Origin: JAWXBR01 sp034440235
GTDB lineage: Bacteria > Bacteroidota > Ignavibacteria > Kapaibacteriales > Kapaibacteriaceae
Direction: 5' to 3'
Length of the DNA stretch: 40,448 nt
Assembly: GCA_034440235.1 (NCBI GenBank)
Contig: JAWXBR010000064.1
Span: 1 to 40,448 of the forward strand
Of this stretch, positions 1 to 8,960 are shown in pieces. The translations under genes were made by a program, and so were the position numbers. Numbering within the stretch: position 1 is the stretch's first letter; each line of letters opens with the position of its first letter. The notes below the pieces were generated by a model that saw only the letters and a list, made by a program, of their open reading frames with translations, searched no databases and was not told the origin of the DNA.

Positions 1-3000
1 GTCGGATGCATTGGTCGTGATGTCGTCGCAAAGACTTCCGACCACAAAATTGGAATCGTGCGATGTAACAGGAATTGCACGTTGCGGCACTTTCCATAGG
101 GTCGGGTTTGCTGTAAGAATTGAAGTGGTATCAACATGCAGAACATGTGGATCGAGGATATCGGTGATTCGACCAAGACCGAGCGTATCTGGCAGATTTT
201 CGATGGTGCCGTACGTATTCGCCCAGCCCGAATCCGGAACGGTTGGCGGTATGCCGACAATCGCTTCGCCTAGGACAAGCAATCGTCCGAGGTCGTCGTA
301 CTCACGATACATCACAGCAGACCGATCGGACTGATCCTGCGTCTGCGAGAACCGAACGCGACCAAGTTTGTCGTACGCGTAGGATGTGAAGCCCTGATCG
401 GTCTGATACACATATTTAATACGTCCCCACGTGTCGTACCAATACCGCATGAGTTGGCCCGCAGGATTCCACACGTGTGTCGTACGGTTCTGGTTGTCGT
501 AGCGAAAGCGCGTGACGAGATTTCTGTCAGGTACATCTGAATATGTACAGCCATCGTCGAAGTTCGGCTCATGATAGGCCTGCACCGACAGTATGGTACG
601 TCCGAGCGCATCGGTAAACGTTGCAGTTCTCGAAACTCCAGCCGTAGTAGAGCTTGCAATTCCTATCTGCGTAACGGTCCTTGTGCAATGTCCGTAGAAT
701 TCGCCTTGCCATGCCGTGGGAATGTTAAAATCGGACGGTGGACCGTCGTCGTAGGTATTTAGAATCTTCGTTGAGTCAAGTGCATTATCACTTGTAGGCG
801 TTGCCGCTATGTTATAGAAACCTAGTGACGCACCACCTGGATTAGTTAATACAGGCCTTCCAACCAAATCGTATGTCGTTGAGGACTGTAGACCAAGTGG
901 ATTGATGACAGATAATGTTTTGCCCAAACCATCGAACTGTGCTGTTGTCTTTGAGTCGTAATCCGTAGAGGGTGCTCCGAAGGCACCTACTGCTGTGTCG
1001 TAATAATTCCAGCGGTTTTCCTTAGGGAGATAATCGTGATCGAAGAGCGTATGCCGAATGGCACGGCGCGACTTCGTATCATGATATTCGAGTTGCGAAC
1101 TGTCCATTGTGGTATGCACATCGTCGATCTTAGAAAATGTCGACATCTCAGGTGATGTGCCGTCCTTGTACGCAATGGCAATCGTGAAATCTTTCGCCGG
1201 TCTGTTTCCAAAGTTTTTGAATGTTCCATTCAGTTCTAGCCAGACATCGCTGAAGTCGACGCGAGAATTACTTGCATCATCCGCAGAAATTGTAATGCGC
1301 ACGACGTGCGCCAGTGTGTCGTTGTCACAATACGTATTGAGTGCGCTTGTGACGTCGTATGCGAAATCGAAATCATCCTCCGATTCGGCAGCCCCGCCAT
1401 CGTCTACAACAATACGCGTCGTGTCGAGTATTTCAGTTTCATCCCAATAAGCCTTTACTGTAAGCTGGGACGATACGCCCTTCAGTTTGCTGATTTTGAA
1501 CTTTAGAAGCGCACTTGATAACGTCGTTACTTCCCATGGAATTATGGTAATAGCGTTGTCTGCAACAATTGCTTCTTCACTCACAAAGTCCACAACAACC
1601 GGAAACGGCGCTCCGAGAGGTTGTCCGTGCCATATGTCCTGTACCTGTTCTGTGTGTTTTCCTGGTCGAACTTCCTGGACTTGTGGGCCCGAGCCATAAC
1701 TACAGTAGTACGATGGTCCTCGAGGCAGATCGACAAACGAATGGTAGCCAGCAGCGATGCCATGGATACTAGAAGTATCCAGCTGTTCATCAGCTGCGAG
1801 GGAATCCGGATAAGGAACAGGCGTCGAGTCGCAGTCATGCGTAAAGGCAATTTCGATTACTGTTTTGATGATTTGCGATGAGCCGTACCGAATAGACATC
1901 CGCCGCAGAGTATCAACGCCATCGATGTATGGCCATTCGTATTCGTCTGTAGTAGCCAGCGGATAATCGCCTGGCAGCCAAGCCATCTTCAGTCGACCGA
2001 TACCATCGTAATCGTAGTCTGTTACATACCCGTTCTCATCAAGGATACGGGACGTAAGGCCGAAATACGTTGCAGCCATCGCACGACGCAGACGTGTTGT
2101 GTCGACCGAGACCGTCGTGCTTGAGGTCGGAATAAACTTCCGAACAAGTGTTTCTGTAAGAGTAGGTACTTCGAGGGAACGCGTTCCAACATCGAGCACG
2201 CGTACAGTATCGTTAACATTGCGCGCGGAACTGTGAGGCGCATCATTGCGAACTCTTGTACCAACGACCTTACCACCTGTCGCCCAGTCAGGCCACGCGT
2301 ATGGGTGATGCCAGGTTCTTGAAATGGCCTTAAGGAAATTGGTAGTTTGATAAGGCAGAAACAATCTGCCGTATGGGTTTACTGTTGCTTCGTATTCAAT
2401 AAAAGTAGTATCAGTCTCTGTTAAATCGCGGTTATAAACGGTTACAGCAAGTGTTTTTCCAAGTCGTGTATTTGTTTCATAGCCCCCTCCAGACATTGTA
2501 AATCGATTTGTATCAATGGTATTTACGGTCCTAGCGACGATTCTGTTGGCGTGTAAGGGGTCATATACAGTGGTCGTAGTTGGCACTGAATGAAGTGGTG
2601 CGCTCACTGCCCATGCGGTATCAGTCCCGTTCGGATCGGGCACCCAGAATGACGAGTCTGGAGTCATGTTAATCCAAGCTATCTCCAACTCACGGTCGGC
2701 TATCCCGCTATTCAGTGCGCGTTGCTCGTGACACCACACAAGAAATTTCTGAAGTGTCGGGAAGTGTAGATAACGAGGATTATCGATAATTACGGTGTCC
2801 TCTTGACGCGGGAAGTGTGCAAACTCCTGCTTTGACTTCGTATATGCCTGCCATCCAGTATCTGTTCGAACGTGTCCTGTTTCGGTTGACGACAACACAG
2901 CATGACCGAACTTGTGTATGTAACGTGGTCTATTCGCGCTATCAATGTCTGCAAACGCAATCATCGCATCAGGAGTTCTTTCGTACACCCACGTACGCCT

Positions 3001-4983
3001 AAACGTGCTGTGCGTGTTCATAATAGAGTCCAGACCACGGTAGGTTACACTATCAATCTGCTCTGTTGGTAGATAGATGTTGGTGAGTGTCGTGTCAGAT
3101 GTGTTCATTCCTACGCAGGCGTACGTCTTTTTAGAGCTGGTTCGCCGATCACCTGCAATTGTTGCCTGCCAAAAGATAACAGAGGAAGTAACCTGCGGGC
3201 TTCGCCAGTTCTTCGAAATGCTCCCAAGATTTGTCCGACCGTAAAGCGCATGCTCTTCGGTTGTCGTGTGGTTGATCAGATCTTCGGTTATTACAGAAGT
3301 CGAACTGTAGTCTGCTTTGCGTATAGAGTCTAGTGTGAATGGGTGCCTGCTTGTTACCGATTGTACCATTTGGCTTTCACGAGGATAGACGACATGTCCA
3401 GGGTCAATGGAGTACGTGTTGACATTAGGCTGTTGTAGACTGTCCTCCCAAAGCCATTTGATTTCTTTGCGAATTGCGTCATCTACAGTTGCTGTGAGGC
3501 GCATAGACGTCAACGTTAATGTGGCTTCGTTACTACCGCCACTTGAACGGGGGAATTCTGTATCCAAGTACGCTTTCGTAAACGGTTCATATTCAAACCG
3601 TACCTTACGGTTGGCAGCATCGGTAATCTGTGTAACAAGCCCACTCCAGCTCATGTACTCATCGAGCGAATTGACAATCGTTTCACTTGGTCTTGGTCGC
3701 CACCCTGCCGCGATAGAAGATGAGTCGACATGACCACCATAAAGTGCACTATCCGTCCGTACGTATGTTCGCTTCCCGAGAGCATTGATTTCCACACCAC
3801 CAAGTTCCCACTTAAAGGTGTGCCCGTCGAAGCCATTAAGCATAGCACGACCACGCATTGGTGAACCTGTCCCTCTTTCACCCCAACGTTGTCCGTTGTA
3901 GTCGAACGTGAGAAGCGTTGTGCCATTATACTTGATCGTGTCGAGATAAAAGGTCGTCGGTCCCGCGACATTTTGTATGAAGTTGTCACCTGGTGATAAG
4001 CCTGCTTCCTTCCACCTATAGAAATAAATCCATGCCCCAAAGTATTGGGCATACTTTTCGGAATAGAATTCCGGGCCATACGGAGTAATCCACTCGTGAA
4101 AAACAAAACTCGTCCCGTCGCCCGGAAAGTACTCCACGCGTCTCGGCAGATTCAACGCGGGTACATCGTCGAAGGAACCATAACCAGGATTGGATGCGAG
4201 CATTACGTATTGCTCTTGGCTAACGATCGTACGGTCAATCGTGACTAAAGCATATGCGTTTGAGTTTGCATCGGTTGTTAGGTATGTACCTGTGACGAGC
4301 AATGAGTCGTTTTGCAGACTATTACGAGACGGACTGCCCGACCTATAGGAAGCCCGGTGTAAAACAAGAGTAGATCCATCGGCGCGTAGCAGTCGAATAA
4401 CGTCCTCAAATGCATTCCCATCAACGCGAAACTCATTGAGTGCATGCATGCGATTACACCAATCCCATCCGTCAAGTGCCCAGACCATATCCTGGTCATC
4501 GTAATCAGGCACCATAGGATAAGAACCATACGTACTATCGTCAAAGCGCAGATCCCCATGAATGAATGGGCGGCTACACATGGTTAACGGTTGCACAGCA
4601 AAGCCCCCTACTCCAAAGACCCATAGAGGTCTATTCTGCGTGAACTTTCTCCAGTGGTTTTGGACAAAAGAACCATCTCCTTCCTTCCAATCCTTGAACG
4701 CAGTATAAGAGGCATTCTGGTTATAGTTGAGTGAAAGACCCAGCTTCACGCCATTCATAGACATCGTGGAGATGTCATAGCTGTACTGCGCATTCCCATT
4801 CATTTTCGAGATGATGAGACTACCGTCGGCGCTATATCCCTTGCCCTTCATAAAACCACGGCCATCAGCAAGGTCTGTTGCGGCCTCGAGGTTCGACATA
4901 AACGACTCAGACGGTCCGTCTTGAGCACAAATATTATTTGCACTGCACGCGACCATAACGAAGGTTAGTAGTAGATTTTTCAT
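1..4983 (-). CDS. Large secreted RHS/YD-repeat protein, C-terminus cut by window edge
   Basis: The reverse strand stays open without a stop from the ATG at 4983 to base 1, giving 1661 codons. It starts with a Sec-type signal peptide (MKNLLLTFVMVACSANNICA, then Q); the cysteine in it could be a weak lipobox. The first part has long beta-rich, aromatic-rich stretches. YD/RHS-type units appear at about residues 448-470 (ITDAANRKVRFEYE), 978-1005 (DYDYDGIGRL), 1344-1385, and a dense run at 1490-1575 with RYDNQNRTTHVWNPAG, YAYDKLGRV and REYDDLGRL. RHS proteins form a hollow beta-cocoon that often encloses a C-terminal toxin; that end lies outside the window, so toxin, adhesin or wall role is open. 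An AGGAG site lies 7 bases before the ATG, and the ATG overlaps the stop of the upstream cysteine-rich gene (ATGA), so the two are probably translated together. Confidence 0.88.
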   Translation of the reverse strand, partial: MKNLLLTFVMVACSANNICAQDGPSESFMSNLEAATDLADGRGFMKGKGYSADGSLIISKMNGNAQYSYDISTMSMNGVKLGLSLNYNQNASYTAFKDWKEGDGSFVQNHWRKFTQNRPLWVFGVGGFAVQPLTMCSRPFIHGDLRFDDSTYGSYPMVPDYDDQDMVWALDGWDWCNRMHALNEFRVDGNAFEDVIRLLRADGSTLVLHRASYRSGSPSRNSLQNDSLLVTGTYLTTDANSNAYALVTIDRTIVSQEQYVMLASNPGYGSFDDVPALNLPRRVEYFPGDGTSFVFHEWITPYGPEFYSEKYAQYFGAWIYFYRWKEAGLSPGDNFIQNVAGPTTFYLDTIKYNGTTLLTFDYNGQRWGERGTGSPMRGRAMLNGFDGHTFKWELGGVEINALGKRTYVRTDSALYGGHVDSSSIAAGWRPRPSETIVNSLDEYMSWSGLVTQITDAANRKVRFEYEPFTKAYLDTEFPRSSGGSNEATLTLTSMRLTATVDDAIRKEIKWLWEDSLQQPNVNTYSIDPGHVVYPRESQMVQSVTSRHPFTLDSIRKADYSSTSVITEDLINHTTTEEHALYGRTNLGSISKNWRSPQVTSSVIFWQATIAGDRRTSSKKTYACVGMNTSDTTLTNIYLPTEQIDSVTYRGLDSIMNTHSTFRRTWVYERTPDAMIAFADIDSANRPRYIHKFGHAVLSSTETGHVRTDTGWQAYTKSKQEFAHFPRQEDTVIIDNPRYLHFPTLQKFLVWCHEQRALNSGIADRELEIAWINMTPDSSFWVPDPNGTDTAWAVSAPLHSVPTTTTVYDPLHANRIVARTVNTIDTNRFTMSGGGYETNTRLGKTLAVTVYNRDLTETDTTFIEYEATVNPYGRLFLPYQTTNFLKAISRTWHHPYAWPDWATGGKVVGTRVRNDAPHSSARNVNDTVRVLDVGTRSLEVPTLTETLVRKFIPTSSTTVSVDTTRLRRAMAATYFGLTSRILDENGYVTDYDYDGIGRLKMAWLPGDYPLATTDEYEWPYIDGVDTLRRMSIRYGSSQIIKTVIEIAFTHDCDSTPVPYPDSLAADEQLDTSSIHGIAAGYHSFVDLPRGPSYYCSYGSGPQVQEVRPGKHTEQVQDIWHGQPLGAPFPVVVDFVSEEAIVADNAITIIPWEVTTLSSALLKFKISKLKGVSSQLTVKAYWDETEILDTTRIVVDDGGAAESEDDFDFAYDVTSALNTYCDNDTLAHVVRITISADDASNSRVDFSDVWLELNGTFKNFGNRPAKDFTIAIAYKDGTSPEMSTFSKIDDVHTTMDSSQLEYHDTKSRRAIRHTLFDHDYLPKENRWNYYDTAVGAFGAPSTDYDSKTTAQFDGLGKTLSVINPLGLQSSTTYDLVGRPVLTNPGGASLGFYNIAATPTSDNALDSTKILNTYDDGPPSDFNIPTAWQGEFYGHCTRTVTQIGIASSTTAGVSRTATFTDALGRTILSVQAYHEPNFDDGCTYSDVPDRNLVTRFRYDNQNRTTHVWNPAGQLMRYWYDTWGRIKYVYQTDQGFTSYAYDKLGRVRFSQTQDQSDRSAVMYREYDDLGRLLVLGEAIVGIPPTVPDSGWANTYGTIENLPDTLGLGRITDILDPHVLHVDTTSILTANPTLWKVPQRAIPVTSHDSNFVVGSLCDDITTNASD

Positions 4984-5579
4984 GGACGTGCTCCTGGAGC
5001 GGGATAGAACGCTCCACAGGCAGGTGTACAGTTTGGAAAGTTGAGTACATCTTCGTTGTCGTAGTATGAAGGTGGACATGCTCGTGGTGGTGAAAGGACG
5101 GTCTCGGTAGCAACTTGAAAATCAGCACAACCAGTTTTCTTTACGACATCCAAGTTGTTCACGCAGCACTCGTCAGAACATGCCGATAGTACTCCTTCAT
5201 TACTCTGCCAGCAGGCCGGTCGACTAATGCGCCAGTGATAGGTGCCCGCGGCACTTGGCGCCCCTGGTTGGAAATTCATGAGATTTTGATGCACGATCAT
5301 ATTTAGTGCCTGCTGGATTCGTCCGCCCGCGGTCCACAGCGAACATGCTCCAGCATACGAGGCGCTCAACACGTTGAGTTCGTATGTTCCAGCGCAAACA
5401 CGTTTCTGACATGATAGCGTGACAGTGCAACCAGCGTCAATCATGACAGTGATGTTCACAGGTGGCATAAACAAACCCGAACAGTCCGACGCACAGGGGC
5501 CGGGGCTTTGTGCAAAGGACACTGACACCGAAGCTGTAACGAACACTGTGGTACAAAGCACAACACGTATTAATCGCAT
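4980..5579 (-). CDS. Secreted cysteine-rich protein, unknown function
   Basis: This is a 199-residue protein with a clear signal peptide (MRLIRVVLCTTVFVTASVSVSFAQ) and 14 cysteines in the mature part, including a CSDECC cluster near residue 140 and a C-terminal PNCTPACG segment. Many disulfides in the periplasm or on the surface are likely. I recognise no family. GAGG precedes the ATG at short distance. Its stop overlaps the start of the RHS-type gene (ATGA at 4980-4983), and the T9SS cargo gene ends 19 bases upstream, so the three form one transcription unit. A helper or surface partner of the RHS protein is a guess from position only. Confidence 0.75.
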   Translation of the reverse strand: MRLIRVVLCTTVFVTASVSVSFAQSPGPCASDCSGLFMPPVNITVMIDAGCTVTLSCQKRVCAGTYELNVLSASYAGACSLWTAGGRIQQALNMIVHQNLMNFQPGAPSAAGTYHWRISRPACWQSNEGVLSACSDECCVNNLDVVKKTGCADFQVATETVLSPPRACPPSYYDNEDVLNFPNCTPACGAFYPAPGARP

Positions 5580-5598
5580 ACCAACCTCATAAATTTAT

Positions 5599-6528
5599 TT
5601 ATCGTACAATGGCGAAACGACGCACAACACGGTGTTGTGTATCATCGGTGACAACCAACTGATAGGTGCCCGATGAAAGCAGGGACACATCAAGTGAAAC
5701 TGGTCCACTAGTGCCATCGCGTTTTTCTGAAAGAACTATTCTGCCGCCATCATTGACGATTGCAAATGTCAATGGTCGTGCATTGCTATTGTCAATGCGC
5801 ATTTCAATCGTTGAACCTGTTACAGGATTCGGATTCACTTGGACATTAAAAGGTTCTTCTACATTCTCTTGGATACGTGTGGGCTGTATTGCCGCTCGTG
5901 CAGGTGCAGCGTCTGTAACTGGGACGAGTGCGTAGGTTGTGACACCGCCACCGCGCGATGGACGACGGTCAGTTATTCCGTCATCATCCATCATCTTTCG
6001 AGCTGACTTATTGGTAGTTGCTGCCGAAAGCGCGACTACATCTAGCGATTCCGATTGGTCCAAGTCTCTTTTTGCAAAAAGTATATAGACAGCATTCGTA
6101 TCGTGGACTACGTCGATGGTGTCGTGCATGCGCTTGACGTTGCGTTCCTTCGACGATGTTGTGCGCTTGCCGACTGTGATGCGTCCATGCACGTGCACTA
6201 CAACATCATAGAACCCATCGTTGTTCATGTCGAGGTTGCTGAAGCCCAGGTCGCGCTTGTCCCACCCGGGTACTACTATCGAGGTTAATTCTTGCCCTTC
6301 AGTTTTGCGCTTTTCATAATGAGCAGAATCGCAGTAGGCCGAGCCCTTTTCGCGTTTGCCCCACGCGATTACAATTTCAGATGTCTTGGATGCTTTCGTT
6401 GGTTTGTACCGAATCGTATCTGCAATGCAATCTGCATTCAGGTCACAGCGATTCCATGAGAGTCGGTCTTGGCCATGCATCGTCACAAGGCCAAAGCATA
6501 GGCTGATAGCAGTAATGTAAACGCGCAT
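5599..6528 (-). CDS. T9SS type A cargo protein with Ca-binding-like loops
   Basis: About 309 residues from the ATG at 6528, which I prefer over the upstream start at 6570 because an AAGGGGA site sits just before it and the protein then begins with a signal peptide (MRVYITAISLCFGLVTMHGQ). The body has EF-hand/FG-GAP-like acidic loops: DLNADCIAD near the N-terminus, DMNNDGFYD and DDDGITD. The last 80 residues form a T9SS type A sorting domain: VNPNPVTGS, a VNDGGR turn, SLDVSLLSSGTYQLVV and a basic end. The protein should cross the inner membrane by Sec and the outer membrane by T9SS. It is the first gene of the minus-strand operon. The function of the body is unknown. Confidence 0.85.
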   Translation of the reverse strand: MRVYITAISLCFGLVTMHGQDRLSWNRCDLNADCIADTIRYKPTKASKTSEIVIAWGKREKGSAYCDSAHYEKRKTEGQELTSIVVPGWDKRDLGFSNLDMNNDGFYDVVVHVHGRITVGKRTTSSKERNVKRMHDTIDVVHDTNAVYILFAKRDLDQSESLDVVALSAATTNKSARKMMDDDGITDRRPSRGGGVTTYALVPVTDAAPARAAIQPTRIQENVEEPFNVQVNPNPVTGSTIEMRIDNSNARPLTFAIVNDGGRIVLSEKRDGTSGPVSLDVSLLSSGTYQLVVTDDTQHRVVRRFAIVR

Positions 6529-7078
6529 AGATCCCCTTGTGCAATGCAGATGAAATCCAGTGGAACCCAACGACTGAACCTACAGAGTTAGCTCGACCAG
6601 CCAACGCTAAGAATGCGTAACAGCAGGTTGCCTGACAATAATATTACATGCCATCAAGCAAGACATCCCCATTTATGGGCATTTTCACATCGACGGACGA
6701 CTTTCTTCAGAGCCGGGTCAATGGCTCGCGAATAAGCTCCAGGAATTTGTCGAGGTCGGAACCGATACACACAAGCGCTGTAGGTATCGTGTACCCAGTT
6801 CACTTGTTCTGAACTGGTACATATACAGTCTTGGCATTCGCACTCACGTGATGCACCGAAATCGTCACGTAGCAGCACAGCAATGCTCTCGTACAGTCTA
6901 AACCTAGACACCTTGAAGGCTTAGAGTACAATTGGCAGCACTGAACAGCGCGGTATCTGTTTATCGGTTGCGGCTTTCTCATTTATTGTTAGTTCAATGG
7001 TCTTGGCACTGCCTATATTTACGGCAGAATCGACGGTAGTCTTTCGACACCGATCTCTGTTGCGTTGTGTTTGAGCCC
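6529..7078. other. Intergenic gap between divergent operons
   Basis: About 550 bases separate the minus-strand RHS operon from the plus-strand surface cluster. I see no convincing gene. A GTG-started reading frame of 85 codons on the minus strand (6654-6911) is cysteine-rich but has no recognisable family and no good ribosome site, so it is left out. The region should hold promoters for both directions. TATATT at 7014-7019, flanked by CTGCC (7009-7013) and GGCAG (7023-7027), is a possible -10 element for the rightward cluster. Confidence 0.5.
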
Positions 7079-8944
7079 ATGATCTTCGACAACTGCCATA
7101 CGCCGAGTGCGATTAGGCACATAGCAACTTGTAGGCTCAGGTTGCTTTGCTTTCATATGATGATGCTTGCAGTAAGCGCGTTTACAGTGTTTGCTAGTGA
7201 TGGCAGTGAAGGGACTCAAGGCCAAGGGGCTGCACAACAGGACACAACAAAGTCTGCCGATAGTAGCGCATTTGTGAAGGTGTCGGGGTCGGTGACGTTA
7301 ACTGCCGACTTTTACAACTATTCGTCGACTGATAGCACGAGGCCCGGACGTCGTCCTCCGGCATTGTATAGATTGTTAATATCTCCGACGCTGAGTTTTG
7401 GCGATCTGATTTCTCTGCCGTTTAATATTATTCTGACGTGGCCCGAAACAAATACGATAACGCCACGGACAATTAGTCCGACCATTGCTCAGTTCCTGGA
7501 AAACCCTGCAAACGCATTGGGCCTTTCGAGCTTTACGCCAACCATTGGTTGGGCGAAGTTTCATTTGGGGAGTCACTCCCCCATCTACTCGCCATTAAGT
7601 GCCGGCGATCAACAGATATTCGGTGGCGGTTTCGATCTGACGCCAGGAAGTTTTCGAATAGCGGCATCGGCTGGGACATCGCAGAGAGCAATCGAACCCG
7701 ACACGTCTATTAATGCGGCGGGATCGTACCGGCGCACGATGTACATGGGACGTCTTGGGTTTGGAAGCGAAGACGCTGCACTATTTGGGTTGAACGTTGT
7801 GTACGCAACAGATGACACGAATTCTCTTCGCAATAATATTTCAGCAATCATACCAGCACGAAACGACTCTGTAGTTATTCCTGCCGATACTATTCGCTTG
7901 CGAGCCGAAGAGGGTTTCGTGACGTCGCTTGATATGAAGGTTCAGTTCACAGAAACGATGTCATTTGTTGCCGAAGGTGCTCTATCGAGCTTTACACGCG
8001 ACGTGCGTGCACAGGAAGTTGTGATTGATGGCAACCCTCTTGATTTCATTTCAACAACGCGCACGTCGTCACGCGCGGACATCGCAGCGAGCGCTGCGTT
8101 CAACATCCGCGAACCCATCTGGGGCATACGACTGAGTGGCTTGTACATGGGCGCGGGCTTTGTGCCCTTGGGCTTTACGTTTATGCAATCGGACCGTCTA
8201 GAGTTCAGCGTCGCTCCGAGTCTGCGCTTGTTCGATAACGCGTTCTCGATCAATGGTTCGATTGGTGAGCGCATCAACAATCTGTCGCGCACAAAAGCGG
8301 AAACGCAGAGGCAAGTGATCGGCTCGGTGAACCTGAACGCAGATTTCAGCGACGAATTCAATCTTTCAGCACGCTACTCGAATTTCGGAATTCGCAACGA
8401 TCAACGCAGCGATACACTCAAGCTTCAGACGGTAAGTCAGTCGTTGAGCATCGACCCCACATACACGCTACAGGGCGAGACAATCACGCATATCGTGAGT
8501 GCTGGCTTTGCTATCGATGACTACAAAGACTACAACGTTGTGAGTGGTGCAGAAAGTTCGAACGATACCCGTACTTTGCTGGCCTCGTATTCGGCTTCGT
8601 TCAACGAGTTTCCGCTGACGGTAAACGTCCTTGGCAGCTACATGGAAAACCGCCTTTCATCGGGCATCCTCTTCATTCGAAGCATTGGTACGAGCATTGG
8701 CTATTCGTTTTTAGAGCGTAGGCTGTTGTCGACGTTTTCCGTCACAGCATCGGGAAGCACATTTGGATCGAGCCCGACGGACGGACAGCTCTTTTTTAAG
8801 CTCGGACTTCGCTGGAAGGCTACCACGATGATTGATGTCGCTGCAAACGTTGGTAACAATCGTTATAATTATGGAAGTCCGCTTCCAAGCGGTGGCGAGT
8901 TTCAGGAATTGATTACGCAACTATCAGTTTCTACACGATTCTGA
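7079..8944 (+). CDS. Outer-membrane beta-barrel protein, unknown substrate
   Basis: About 621 residues. The start is uncertain: a GTG at 7067, an ATG at 7079 and an ATG triplet run at 7157 are all in frame. I chose 7079 because it leaves a basic segment (RLR) before the hydrophobic stretch LLCFHMMMLAVSAFTVFA, a plausible signal peptide. The rest is alternating polar/hydrophobic strands rich in Ser, Thr, Asn and Phe, with repeated patterns such as FNLSARYSNFGI and LSIDPTYTLQGE, and it ends in aromatic F (VSTRF), typical of outer-membrane barrels. I recognise no TonB plug or named family. The giant TANFOR-like gene follows after 16 bases, so the barrel may anchor or export the neighbouring secreted proteins (inference). 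Confidence 0.75.
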   Translation: MIFDNCHTPSAIRHIATCRLRLLCFHMMMLAVSAFTVFASDGSEGTQGQGAAQQDTTKSADSSAFVKVSGSVTLTADFYNYSSTDSTRPGRRPPALYRLLISPTLSFGDLISLPFNIILTWPETNTITPRTISPTIAQFLENPANALGLSSFTPTIGWAKFHLGSHSPIYSPLSAGDQQIFGGGFDLTPGSFRIAASAGTSQRAIEPDTSINAAGSYRRTMYMGRLGFGSEDAALFGLNVVYATDDTNSLRNNISAIIPARNDSVVIPADTIRLRAEEGFVTSLDMKVQFTETMSFVAEGALSSFTRDVRAQEVVIDGNPLDFISTTRTSSRADIAASAAFNIREPIWGIRLSGLYMGAGFVPLGFTFMQSDRLEFSVAPSLRLFDNAFSINGSIGERINNLSRTKAETQRQVIGSVNLNADFSDEFNLSARYSNFGIRNDQRSDTLKLQTVSQSLSIDPTYTLQGETITHIVSAGFAIDDYKDYNVVSGAESSNDTRTLLASYSASFNEFPLTVNVLGSYMENRLSSGILFIRSIGTSIGYSFLERRLLSTFSVTASGSTFGSSPTDGQLFFKLGLRWKATTMIDVAANVGNNRYNYGSPLPSGGEFQELITQLSVSTRF

Positions 8945-8960
8945 ACAGAAGGCTGCACAC

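Noticed and set aside
6654..6911. 85-codon cysteine-rich frame on the minus strand
   Set aside because: GTG start without ribosome site, no signal peptide, no recognised family, and an overlapping second short frame; it looks like chance.
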